From the NCBI GenBank assembly GCA_025363655.1, contig JANYDK010000081.1, forward strand, positions 93,132 through 157,131: a stretch of DNA of 64,000 nucleotides, read 5' to 3'. The translations under genes and the position numbers were made by a program. The first letter of the stretch is position 1. The number at the start of each line of letters is the position of its first letter. Source of the stretch: Deltaproteobacteria bacterium (GTDB lineage: Bacteria > Myxococcota_A > Polyangia > Polyangiales > JADJMO01). The notes beneath the pieces are model-generated. The model worked only from the letters and a program-made list of their open reading frames with translations. It had not been told where the DNA came from and searched no databases. Positions 45,040 through 53,355 of the stretch are shown piece by piece.

Positions 45040-45999
45040 TTGGACGCGAATCGTTTCACCGAGACCTTCACCAACCTCCGAAGCCAAATGGCGCGCGTCG
45101 TCGTCGGCCAGGAAGAGCTGCTCGACGGCGTCCTCGGCGCGGTCCTCGCGCGGGGTCACGTCCTCGTCGAAGGCGCGCCCGGCCTCGGCAAGACGTTGGT
45201 CGCCCGCGCGCTCGCCGCCGCGCTCGGGTGCACCTTCAAGCGCATCCAGTTCACGCCCGATCTGATGCCGAGCGACGTCACCGGCTCGTCGATCCTCGAT
45301 CGGCATACGAGCGGCTTCACCTTCGTTCCGGGCCCCATCTTCACGCAGCTCCTCCTCGCCGACGAGATCAACCGCGCGCCGGCGAAGACGCAGTCGTCGC
45401 TCCTCGAGGCGATGCAAGATCGGCAAGTCACCGTCGACGGGGTCTCGCGACAGCTCCCCGCGCCCTTCGCGGTCATCGCCACGCAGAACCCGGTCGAGTC
45501 GCAGGGCACCTATCCGCTCCCCGAGGCGCAGCTCGATCGCTTCCTCGTCAAGCTGACGGTCGCCGACCCGCCTGCCGACGTCGAGCGCACCATCGTCCGA
45601 AATCACGCGCAGGGCTTCGATCCGGCCGATTTGTCGACGCTGACGGCGGTGACGACGCCGGAAGACGTGGTCGAGATGCAAAGGCACGCGCAGACCATCC
45701 GCGTCGACGACGCGATCATCGGCTACATCGTCGAGCTGGTGCGCAAGACGCGTGACGATCGCACGATCGAGCTCGGCGCCTCCCCGCGCGCGTCGATCGC
45801 GCTGATGAAGACCGCGCAGGTGATCGCCGCCAGCGAAGGGCGCGCCTTCGTCACCCCCGACGACGTCAAGCCGATGGTGAAGCCCGTCCTGCGTCATCGC
45901 GTGATGCTCCACCCCGACGCGCAGCTGCAAGGCATCACGCCCGACGCGCGCATCGACGAGATCCTCCGCGCCACCCCAGTCCCGCGCGTCACCGGCTGA
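45040..45999 (+). CDS. MoxR-family AAA+ ATPase
   Basis: 319 residues from a TTG with GGAG just upstream. Walker A EGAPGLGKT (44-52), Walker B with D108-E109 (LLADEIN), sensor 1 VIATQNP and the MoxR-specific ESQGTYPLPEAQLDRF are clear. MoxR ATPases act as chaperones that activate or assemble von-Willebrand-like or membrane partners; the next gene is the expected DUF58 partner. It follows the DUF4129-DUF4350 gene by 76 bp, the largest gap in the operon, which contains repeats of CCTGAC but no clear promoter. Confidence 0.94.
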   Translation: MDANRFTETFTNLRSQMARVVVGQEELLDGVLGAVLARGHVLVEGAPGLGKTLVARALAAALGCTFKRIQFTPDLMPSDVTGSSILDRHTSGFTFVPGPIFTQLLLADEINRAPAKTQSSLLEAMQDRQVTVDGVSRQLPAPFAVIATQNPVESQGTYPLPEAQLDRFLVKLTVADPPADVERTIVRNHAQGFDPADLSTLTAVTTPEDVVEMQRHAQTIRVDDAIIGYIVELVRKTRDDRTIELGASPRASIALMKTAQVIAASEGRAFVTPDDVKPMVKPVLRHRVMLHPDAQLQGITPDARIDEILRATPVPRVTG

Positions 46000-46010
46000 G
46001 CTCACTCCCG

Positions 46011-47321
46011 ATGAGGCTCGTTCCCACTCCTCGCTTGGCCGCGTTCGCCGGCGTCGCTGCGCTCGTCGGCGTCGTCGCCGGGCTCGTGCCGGCCGCGCGC
46101 GCACCTCTCATCGTGCTCGACTTGGCGATGGTGATGGCGGCGCTGGTCGACATCGTCTTTCTTTTGGGCCCCCCGCCCGAGCTCGAAAGGAGTGTCGCCG
46201 ACATCTTCAGCGTCGGACGCGCGAACCCCGTCACCCTCGGCGTGAAGAGCCGCTTTTCCAGGGCGATGAAGGGCTTCGTGGTCGACGACCCGGTCGAGGC
46301 GGCGACGCGCGAGGGCTTGCCGGCGAACCTCGCCTTGCCCGCCCACGGCGCGGCGACCATTCGCTACGAGGTGACCCCGACGAGGCGCGGCGCGCGTGAC
46401 TTCGACGCGGTGACGACGCGCTTCTTCGGACCGCTCGGCCTCATGGCGAGACAAGATCGCAAGAGCCTCCCCGCGCGCGTCGATGTCTATCCCGACGTCC
46501 ACGCGGCGCGCCTCCTCGAGCTCCTTCGTCGTCAAGGTCGGGGCGATGCGCGGCTCGGCTCGATGCGCGTGCGCGGCGGCGACACCGAGTTCGAGCGCCT
46601 TCGTCCGTATGCCCGCGGCGACGAGGTGCGGCACGTCGACTGGCGCGCCACCGCTCGTCGCGACGACTTCACCGTGCGACAATTCCAGGCTGAATCGAAC
46701 CAGAACGTGGTCTTCGCGCTCGACGTCGGTCGCGGAATGCGTGGAGAATCTGAAGGTCTCACCAGCGTCGATCACGCGCTCAACGCCGCGCTCCTCGCCG
46801 CCGACGTGGCGCTCCGTGGCGGCGACAAGGCCGGCTTCCTCGCTTTCGACGACGCACCTCGCGCCTATCTTCCGCCGACCGGTGGACGCTCGGGGGGACG
46901 CAAGCTGACGCGTGCCGTCCACGACCTCGACGCCGGGGTCGCTGCGACGGATTACCGCGCGGCGATGGCCTTCCTCCAAGCGCAGGTGCGCTCACGCTCG
47001 CTGGTGATCGTCTTCACCCATCTCCTCGAGCCTCGGTCGGCGAGCGATCTCACCTCTGCCTTGCGCGCGCTCCGTCCGCGGCACGTCGCGCTCTGCGTGC
47101 TCATGCGCGATCCCGAGCTCGAAGCGCTCGTCGCCGGCCGCGTCGAGAACGAGACCGATCTCTACGTCCGCGCCGCCGCCGCCGAGTCGCTCGCCGCGCG
47201 CGACGCGCTCCTCCGCAATCTCCGCCAGAGCGGCATCCTCGTCCTCGACGCCAACCCTTGGGAAGTGACGCCGAACCTGGTGCAGCGCTACCTCGAGATC
47301 AAAGCGCGTCGTCTGATTTAG
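46011..47321 (+). CDS. DUF58 protein, von-Willebrand-A-like partner of MoxR
   Basis: 436 residues. Two N-terminal membrane helices (about 8-50), a beta-sandwich (60-140) and the DUF58 signature (VRHVDWRATAR near 205-215) precede a VWA-like domain (about 225-430, VFALDVGRGMRG with the D-x-G-x-G variant of the metal motif). It is the standard MoxR partner and ends the operon. The gene converges on a minus-strand membrane gene through a strong hairpin. Confidence 0.92.
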   Translation: MRLVPTPRLAAFAGVAALVGVVAGLVPAARAPLIVLDLAMVMAALVDIVFLLGPPPELERSVADIFSVGRANPVTLGVKSRFSRAMKGFVVDDPVEAATREGLPANLALPAHGAATIRYEVTPTRRGARDFDAVTTRFFGPLGLMARQDRKSLPARVDVYPDVHAARLLELLRRQGRGDARLGSMRVRGGDTEFERLRPYARGDEVRHVDWRATARRDDFTVRQFQAESNQNVVFALDVGRGMRGESEGLTSVDHALNAALLAADVALRGGDKAGFLAFDDAPRAYLPPTGGRSGGRKLTRAVHDLDAGVAATDYRAAMAFLQAQVRSRSLVIVFTHLLEPRSASDLTSALRALRPRHVALCVLMRDPELEALVAGRVENETDLYVRAAAAESLAARDALLRNLRQSGILVLDANPWEVTPNLVQRYLEIKARRLI

Positions 47322-47357
47322 CAGTCGCACTCGCTTTTCAATTCGCGCCGAGAGCAT

Positions 47358-47375
47358 CCCCAGTCGTCGCTGGGG
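47358..47375. terminator. Hairpin between convergent DUF58 and membrane-protein genes
   Basis: CCCCAG-TCGTCG-CTGGGG: perfect six-pair GC stem with a six-base loop, 37 bp after the DUF58 stop and just before the convergent stop at 47382. CTTTTCAAT lies upstream on the plus strand, but there is no long T-run after the stem. Confidence 0.45.
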
Positions 47376-47381
47376 GCCCCT

Positions 47382-48257
47382 TCATGAGCCGTACGGCGGG
47401 CCGTATCCGCCGCCCGGCTTGCCGCCGTAGGGCGGAGGCGGGGGTGCGCCGTAGCCTCCATAGGGGGGCGATGGGTTTCCATAACCTGCTGATGCACCGT
47501 AGGGCTGGGTGGCAGCGTAGGCTGCGGGGCTCGTGCTCTGTGGCTGTCCGCGTCCGCTGATGCGGAGGTAGATGATGGTCATGCCGAGGCCCACCGTCGG
47601 AATCGCCGCGAGGATGCCGACGAGACAAGCGAGCGCGCCGAGGATGATGACGAAGAAGGCGAGGAACCCGAAGCCGAAGATCGAGCCCTTTTGCCCTTTC
47701 GTCGCCTCCCAGCTCGCCTTCATCGCGTCGACGGCGCCGAGGTTCTGATCGACGATGAAGAAGTGGGTGAGCGAGAGCCCGAGCCCGAAGATGATTCCGG
47801 GGATGATGAGCATCACCATGCCGAAGCTGATGATGATGCTCATCAAGAGGTTGGCGCCGAGCATGGTGAGGAACTGCCCACCACCGGTGAAGAGATCGCC
47901 GATCTCGGGTCGGCCGCCGCGCGCGGTCGTGAGATAAATCTTCGTCATTCCGACTTGGAAGAACGAGGCGATGAGCTGACCGATGAGCGCCGCGCCGCCG
48001 AGGATTCCCCAGTAGGCGGGATCGTTCTCGGTGATGATGCCCGTCGTCTTGAGGATGTTCGGCACCTGTTGCGGGATGCCTGCGAACATCTGCGACATGA
48101 TGCCGGCACCGACGAACGTGCCCCAGTGCTGCTTGAAGAGCGACCAGCCGAGGCCCATGACCTCGCCGACGCTCCAAGGCTGCGGTCCGGTGCTGCCGCC
48201 GATTCCAGGCGCGGGAGGAGGGGCGGCGCCAGGAGCGGCGTACGGGTTGTAGCTCAT
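47382..48257 (-). CDS. Multi-pass membrane protein with Pro/Gly/Tyr-rich tails
   Basis: 291 residues from ATG 48257 (a GTG lies directly before it). The N-terminal 28 and C-terminal about 50 residues are low-complexity Pro/Gly/Tyr/Ala (repeats like YGGYGAPPPPP). In between are about five hydrophobic segments (60-240) with a W-S-L-F-K-Q-H-W-G-T-F pattern as in DUF975/YIP1-type proteins. The function is unknown; the tails suggest protein-protein contacts at the membrane. It lies 9 bp downstream of the precorrin-2 dehydrogenase gene and may be in its operon. Confidence 0.82.
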   Translation of the reverse strand: MSYNPYAAPGAAPPPAPGIGGSTGPQPWSVGEVMGLGWSLFKQHWGTFVGAGIMSQMFAGIPQQVPNILKTTGIITENDPAYWGILGGAALIGQLIASFFQVGMTKIYLTTARGGRPEIGDLFTGGGQFLTMLGANLLMSIIISFGMVMLIIPGIIFGLGLSLTHFFIVDQNLGAVDAMKASWEATKGQKGSIFGFGFLAFFVIILGALACLVGILAAIPTVGLGMTIIYLRISGRGQPQSTSPAAYAATQPYGASAGYGNPSPPYGGYGAPPPPPYGGKPGGGYGPPYGS

Positions 48258-48266
48258 CACCTCGTC

Positions 48267-48827
48267 CTAGCCGAGCTTGGCCGCGATCGCACGCACCAGC
48301 TCGCCGAAGCGGGAGGCCATCGGCGTCCCGTCGGCGCGCCATCGAGCGCGGAGGGCGCGCGCTTCGGCGATCCAACGCTCTTCTGGGAGCACGCTCTCCA
48401 GAATTTCACGGAGCAGCCGGCTGAGGGCAGGCGCCTCACCGGCGCTGGAGATGGCGATCGTGAACGGCGGACGCCGGAGCAGCGACGCGAAATAGGCTGA
48501 AGAAGCCGATGGATCGTCGACAGCATTGACGAAGACGCGACGCGACTCGGCGGCGGCGGCGACGCGCATGTTGACGTCGTGATCGTCGGTGGCGGCGATC
48601 ACCAGCCAGACCTCGTCGAGATCGCCCTCGACGAACGCGCGCGTGCACAGCTCGATCGCGCCGCTGTCGGCCAAGGCGACGACCTTCGACGAGGCCAAGA
48701 GCGCGACGACCCGCACGACGGCCGAGACGTCGAGGAGCTCGGCAATTTTTCGCTCGGCGACGACGCCCCCACCGACGACGAGGACGAGGCGCCCTTCGAG
48801 CGCGAGGAAGAGCGGAAAGAGTCTCAC
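48267..48827 (-). CDS. Precorrin-2 dehydrogenase / sirohydrochlorin ferrochelatase (CysG N-domain, Met8-like)
   Basis: 186 residues from a GTG overlapping the LysR stop (GTGA). The NAD-binding VVGGGVVAERKI (about 17-28), the VIAATDD loop and the F-V-N-A-V-D-D active-site region with its conserved Asp are visible. It turns precorrin-2 into siroheme, complementing SUMT at 39434, so siroheme synthase is split between two loci in this genome. It supplies cofactor for the sulfite reductase. Confidence 0.88.
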   Translation of the reverse strand: MRLFPLFLALEGRLVLVVGGGVVAERKIAELLDVSAVVRVVALLASSKVVALADSGAIELCTRAFVEGDLDEVWLVIAATDDHDVNMRVAAAAESRRVFVNAVDDPSASSAYFASLLRRPPFTIAISSAGEAPALSRLLREILESVLPEERWIAEARALRARWRADGTPMASRFGELVRAIAAKLG

Positions 48828-49720
48828 GTGAGTGGCGCGCGCGAGAGCGACGCCGCGAGCGCTTCGTAGATCGGTCGGCGCGGATCTTCGCGGCGAAAAA
48901 TGAGGCGGAAATAGTCGTGCAACGGCGTCACCTTGGGGAAGAGACGTTGCAGACGACGCGCCTTGAGGTCGGGCTTCACCAAGTAGTTGGGAAGCACCGC
49001 CACGCCTTCGCCCGCGACCACCAGATCGCGAATCGCGCCGATGGTGCCGATGCGGACCACGCGCGAGAACTGCATTCGGTCGGCTCCTTCGGCGGCATCG
49101 CGGAAGTAGCGGAAGAGGGGGTAGTCGACGTCTGCGTCGATGAGCCGATGGTTGCCCGCGTCTTCGTAGCGCCGAAGCGGCGTCTTCTGCACCAGCTTCG
49201 GCGCGGCGACGAAGACGTAGTGCTCGGGATGGATGGCGATGGCATCGAGCGCTGCGTCCCCGAGGCGCGACGAGCTGATCGCGCAATCGATTTCGAGCGT
49301 ACGCACGCGGAGCAAGAGATCGGGGCCAGAGCCGAAATAAAGGTGAACGGTCACCGCCGGGTGCTCGCTCGCGAGGGGACGGAGCTGGGGCGTCAGCCAG
49401 CTGATGCCGAGCTCGTGACGGGTGCCCATCGTCAGCTCGACCGGCGTCGGACCGACCTCACCGCGGGCGGCGCGAAGACAGCCATTGGCCGCGTCGAGGC
49501 AGGCGCGAGCATAAGGAACCAGCGCGAGACCGGCCGAGGTCAGCCGCACGCTGCGCGTCGTCCGCTCGAAGAGTCGTACCCCGAGCTCTTCTTCGAGCTG
49601 CCGAATGCGATGTCCCAGCGCCGCCGGCGTGAGCGCGACGGCCTTCGCCGCAGCGCGAAACCGGAGGAGCCGTGCCGCGGCGTCGAAGCAGCGGAGGCTC
49701 TCGATCGAGGGGAGTGTCAT
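48824..49720 (-). CDS. LysR-family transcriptional regulator
   Basis: 298 residues, normal length. The winged HTH is at 1-60 (MTLPSIESLRCFDAAARL, then H-R-I-R-Q-L-E-E-E-L-G-V-R-L-F-E-R), followed by an inducer domain ending in a variable tail (R-R-E-D-P-R-R-P). The HTH lacks the usual strong recognition residues S/T-Q-P-x-x-S and has L-T-P-A-A-L-G. The start at 49720 was chosen at the conserved N-terminus. It is coupled by GTGA to the siroheme gene, so it may control cofactor supply; no target is visible. Confidence 0.9.
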   Translation of the reverse strand: MTLPSIESLRCFDAAARLLRFRAAAKAVALTPAALGHRIRQLEEELGVRLFERTTRSVRLTSAGLALVPYARACLDAANGCLRAARGEVGPTPVELTMGTRHELGISWLTPQLRPLASEHPAVTVHLYFGSGPDLLLRVRTLEIDCAISSSRLGDAALDAIAIHPEHYVFVAAPKLVQKTPLRRYEDAGNHRLIDADVDYPLFRYFRDAAEGADRMQFSRVVRIGTIGAIRDLVVAGEGVAVLPNYLVKPDLKARRLQRLFPKVTPLHDYFRLIFRREDPRRPIYEALAASLSRAPLT

Positions 49721-49756
49721 CGTGAATTCTGATGATACGATCGGTCCCTCGTCCGT

Positions 49757-50944
49757 ATGACCCTCTCCACGCGTATCCGCGACTTTTTCTCCCCTGAGGC
49801 GGTCAAGCGCGCTCAGACGCTGGAGGCGAGGAGCGACCTGGAAGGGGCGTGTGCGTGTTGGATGCAGGCGGGGAGGTACTCCGACGCCGTGCGCGTGATG
49901 TTGATGCGCGCGCAGGCCGAGCTCGACCCGCACCGTCGCGCGCTCTTCCTCACGCAAGCGACTTCCCTCGCGCCTCCGGGCGATCCTGCGCGCGTCTCGG
50001 CGTGGCGAGCACGCGCCACCTTCATCCTCGATCGCGCCGAGGCCGGAGGTCTCGATCCGGCAATTCGGAGGCGTGAGCTGCTCGAAACCGGTCGCGCGTT
50101 GCGTGAGCTCGGAGAGGCCGAGCTGGCTGCCCGCGCGCTGCGCCTCGCCGGCGATCTGGAGGGCGAAATCTCGGCGCTCGCCGAAGCAGGCGCGCTCGGT
50201 GCCCTCGAAGACGCCGTCAGTCGTCAGCGCAAGGTCGAAGAATCGCGCATGCGACGCGCGACGCGCTTCGAGCAGGTACGCGATCAAATCGCCCTCGGAA
50301 GACGACGCGACGCGCTCGCCCTTCTGCGCGGAGCGCTCGACGAAGAAGACGCCGAAGACCTCCGCGCGCTCCTCCAAGGCATGATGGCGCGAAGGCCCAA
50401 CCTGCCGGGACACCTCTACGTCGACGGCCGCATCGTCGAGGTGGTGTGCGGCAATCCGGTGCGCCTCGGTCGCAGCGAAGGCGAGCTCAAGGTCCCCTCA
50501 CCGGTCGTCTCGCGCAAACACCTCGAGCTCTTCCGGCCCGACAGCGGCGGTCCGTGGGTGCGCGATTTGGGCGGAAAAAATGGCACCACCATGCGTGGCG
50601 CGCGGGTCGACGCGATGGCCGTCGGCAGCGGGCTCGATCTTCTGATCGGCAACGCGCTCCCACTCAAGGTGCGACCGACCGAGCGCGGTGGCCTCGTCAT
50701 CGAGCTCCCCGGACGCGTCTGTTGGTTGCCACTCGGCGCCGTCGACCTCGGCCAAGGGCGCGCCTCGCTCGAGAGCTCGACCGACGGCTGGCTCGAGCTC
50801 ACCATCGCGCGCGGGAGCAACGTCATCCTCGGCGATCTCCGCGTCGAGGGCGCCATCCAGCTCCTCGAAGGCGACGAAATCTTCGACGGCCACGGCGGCA
50901 AGCTGCTCCTCCGCGTGGTGGCGCCGCCGCAAGAGCGCAGCTAG
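49757..50944 (+). CDS. FHA-domain protein with helical repeat N-terminus
   Basis: 395 residues. Residues 1-200 are helical repeats of SARP/TPR character. An FHA domain follows (about 218-300): V-R-L-G-R-S-E-G-E, S-R-K-H-L-E-L and G-G-K-N-G-T-T, the phosphothreonine pocket residues. A second beta-rich, FHA-like but degenerate repeat (310-395) ends with G-D-E-I-F-D-G. It is 14 bp upstream of a Ser/Thr kinase gene, so binding of kinase-phosphorylated partners is likely. Divergent from LysR with only 36 bp between starts. Confidence 0.88.
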   Translation: MTLSTRIRDFFSPEAVKRAQTLEARSDLEGACACWMQAGRYSDAVRVMLMRAQAELDPHRRALFLTQATSLAPPGDPARVSAWRARATFILDRAEAGGLDPAIRRRELLETGRALRELGEAELAARALRLAGDLEGEISALAEAGALGALEDAVSRQRKVEESRMRRATRFEQVRDQIALGRRRDALALLRGALDEEDAEDLRALLQGMMARRPNLPGHLYVDGRIVEVVCGNPVRLGRSEGELKVPSPVVSRKHLELFRPDSGGPWVRDLGGKNGTTMRGARVDAMAVGSGLDLLIGNALPLKVRPTERGGLVIELPGRVCWLPLGAVDLGQGRASLESSTDGWLELTIARGSNVILGDLRVEGAIQLLEGDEIFDGHGGKLLLRVVAPPQERS

Positions 50945-50958
50945 GTCACGGCGCGAAA

Positions 50959-52257
50959 ATGGGCGTCTGGCAGCGGCTCCGCGGTCTCTTCGGCGAAGAG
51001 ACGAAAGCGCTCCCGACGAAGCCGGAAGAAGTTGCACCCGAAGAGCAGAAAGTCGAAGAGCTCCGTCCGCCCTCTGCGCCCGAGCTCATCGGCGCAGCGT
51101 TGATCGCGCGCGACTTCGCGGCCGCGTCGAAGGTGCTCGGCGGCGCCCGCGAGACCGAGGGCGAGGCCGCGGTGCTCGAAGCGACCTTCGCCGTGCTCGG
51201 ACCGAAGGCGAGCGACGCAGAGGCAGCACCCGTAGCTGCACCCGACGACGCGCGGGAACGGTTCCTCGTCACGCTCGCAGAAGTGCTCGTCGCCCGTGGA
51301 GAACGCCCGCGCGCCGCCGACGTGCTCTCACGCGCAACGTCCCCTGCGGCCTTGGTGCTCCGCGCCGATCTCCTCGTCGAGGGCATCGCTGGCTCTCCCT
51401 CGCGCGACGATCTCGATCGCGCGCTCGCCGTCCTCTCGCGAGCCCTCGTCCTCGACATCGACGCGCCCGGCGCGCGCGAACGATGGGAACGCCTGCGCGT
51501 GCGCCTCGGCCACGGAGTCGTGAGCTCGGGGCCGAGCGTCGGCGCCACCTTGGTCGCCGCAGCTCCATCACTTCCTTATGTATTGCTCCGCGAGGTCGCA
51601 CGAGGAGGCGCTGGCGTCGTCTACCAAGCCCACGAAGAGATCATCCCTGGTCGTCCGCGTCTCCTCGCGCTCAAGCTCCTCCACGACGATCAACCTCGCA
51701 TGCGGGCGCAGCTCGGGCACGAGGCGCGGGTGGCGGCGACGCTCCGTGGCACCGGCGTCGTCCGCATCGTCGACCTCGATGCCGAAGCCGGATGGCTGGC
51801 GATGGGATGGGCCGAAGGTGGCAGTCTGCGCGCGCGACTCCGCGAAGGGCGCCCCGGCGACCTTCTGCTCGAGGCGCCGATGACGTGGCTGCACGCGTTC
51901 GTCGCCACGCTCGCCGACGTCCACGCCGCCGGTTGGGTGCACGGCGACGTCAAGCCGGCGAACCTTCTCTTCGACGCCGACGATGCGCCGCTCGTCTCCG
52001 ATTTCGGCCTCGCGCGTCGCTTCGGCGAACCGATGACCTCGGGCAGTCCGGGCTACATCTCTCCCGAACGGGCGGCCGGCGCGCCCTGCGATCCACGCGA
52101 CGACGTCTTCGGCCTCGGGCGCGCGCTCGAAGATCTACTGGCGAAGAACGAGGGCCTCGTCGGAGCAGACGAAGTACGGCGCCTCGCACGACTCTGCGTC
52201 GCGCCGGCGCCCGTGAGGCCCGCCGACGCACGCAAAGTTCTAGAACAGCTCGAGTAG
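50959..52257 (+). CDS. Ser/Thr protein kinase (Hanks type) with helical N-terminus
   Basis: 432 residues. The N-terminal 190 residues are Ala/Glu-rich and helical. The kinase domain (about 200-432) has E-V-A-R-G-G-A-G-V-V-Y (from about 208), the active Lys in L-L-A-L-K-L, the catalytic loop HGDVKPANLLF (Gly for the usual Arg of HRD, near 328), DFGLARRFG and a short SPGYISPERAAG activation segment. There is no membrane segment, so it is cytosolic, unlike most PknB-type kinases. It is paired with the FHA gene. Confidence 0.88.
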   Translation: MGVWQRLRGLFGEETKALPTKPEEVAPEEQKVEELRPPSAPELIGAALIARDFAAASKVLGGARETEGEAAVLEATFAVLGPKASDAEAAPVAAPDDARERFLVTLAEVLVARGERPRAADVLSRATSPAALVLRADLLVEGIAGSPSRDDLDRALAVLSRALVLDIDAPGARERWERLRVRLGHGVVSSGPSVGATLVAAAPSLPYVLLREVARGGAGVVYQAHEEIIPGRPRLLALKLLHDDQPRMRAQLGHEARVAATLRGTGVVRIVDLDAEAGWLAMGWAEGGSLRARLREGRPGDLLLEAPMTWLHAFVATLADVHAAGWVHGDVKPANLLFDADDAPLVSDFGLARRFGEPMTSGSPGYISPERAAGAPCDPRDDVFGLGRALEDLLAKNEGLVGADEVRRLARLCVAPAPVRPADARKVLEQLE

Positions 52258-52272
52258 ATCGAGCGGCTCGAG

Positions 52273-53283
52273 TCAGCGGTACGTGAAGACGACTTCGTGA
52301 TCGCAGATGCGGAAGACGTCGCCCTCGGCGATGGCCTTGCGGGTGACGCGCTGCCCGTGGAACTCGACGCCATTGGTCGATCCGAGATCAACCATGTAGA
52401 AGACGCCGTTTTGGAACTCGATCATCGCGTGTTGGCGAGAGACGTTCGGATCTTTGATGGTCAGATCGCTCGCCTGCCGACCGCGGCCGATGATGAACTT
52501 CTCTTTGTTCACCGACGTACGTTCGCCCTGATAAATGGCGGTGAGCGCGCCGAGGTACTGCTGCGGCTGCGGCGCCGCCATGTGCCCCATCTGCTGCATC
52601 TGCATCGGCTGCACTTGCTGCTGCTGCTGCTGCTGCGGCGGCGGCGGCGGAGGCGGCATGTGCTGTTGCTGCATGTGCGGCGGCGGCATGTGCTGTTGCA
52701 TGTGCTGCTGCATCGGAGGCGGCGGTGGCATCGGATGACCACCCATCGGCGGCGCCATCGGCGTACCGACCGGAGGCGGAGTCATCCCCATGTTCGGCGG
52801 CACGGTCTGACGACCGGGGATCGGTGGCGGACCTCCGCGACCACTCATCGACGGCGGCGGAGGCGGCGGCGCAGCTCCACTCGACATGCGACCACCCGCG
52901 GGCGGAGGAGGAGGAAGCCCACGACCGCTCGGCGCTGCCGGCGGAGGCGGAGGAAGTCGACTGCCCTGCGCAGCGGGAGGAATCGGCGGCGTCGCCGCTC
53001 TCGCCATCGGCACGGCAGGCGCGGTCGGCGCGGCCATCACCGAACGCTGTCCGACGTCGGTCGGGCCCGAATCGCGCGCACCAGGAAACGGCGTGCGACC
53101 GCCACCCGGACCACCCGCGGCGCCGTAGCTACGCTGGCGCGCGTACTGCTTCATCGCCTCGTTGATCAAGTAGTCGATCGAGCACTCCAGCTCGCGCGCC
53201 ATCTGCTCGAAGGTCTCCCAGAGCTGATCTCTGCACTGGAAGCTTCGAGGGCTCTTCTTGCTCGCGTCGTTCGGCTGCGTCAT
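52273..53283 (-). CDS. Ribbon-helix-helix plus Pro/Gln-rich linker plus FHA domain protein
   Basis: 336 residues. The N-terminal 12-50 looks like a ribbon-helix-helix or similar dimerisation helix (FQCRDQLWETFEQMA, then INEAMKQYAR). A long Pro/Met/Gln-rich linker (60-235) includes a seven-Gln run and many Pro runs. The C-terminal FHA domain (about 245-336) is canonical: FIIGRGR, S-R-Q-H-A-M-I-E and G-S-T-N-G-V. It converges on the kinase gene, 15 bp apart. A phosphorylation-responsive DNA- or protein-binding adaptor is a reasonable inference. Confidence 0.87.
   Translation of the reverse strand: MTQPNDASKKSPRSFQCRDQLWETFEQMARELECSIDYLINEAMKQYARQRSYGAAGGPGGGRTPFPGARDSGPTDVGQRSVMAAPTAPAVPMARAATPPIPPAAQGSRLPPPPPAAPSGRGLPPPPPAGGRMSSGAAPPPPPPSMSGRGGPPPIPGRQTVPPNMGMTPPPVGTPMAPPMGGHPMPPPPPMQQHMQQHMPPPHMQQQHMPPPPPPPQQQQQQQVQPMQMQQMGHMAAPQPQQYLGALTAIYQGERTSVNKEKFIIGRGRQASDLTIKDPNVSRQHAMIEFQNGVFYMVDLGSTNGVEFHGQRVTRKAIAEGDVFRICDHEVVFTYR
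52615..52656 (-). repeat. CAG/CCG triplet repeat encoding poly-Gln then poly-Pro
   Basis: Six perfect CTG triplets (CAG on the coding strand) plus one TTG encode seven glutamines, directly followed by CGG triplets encoding prolines in the RHH-FHA protein linker. Triplet tracts of this kind change length by slippage. Confidence 0.7.
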
Positions 53284-53355
53284 TCCCGTTTGTCCTGCCG
53301 TCTTCTCGGGTCGCGTGCTCTCACTACTGTCGTCGGTCTCGTCAATCTCGTCAGG

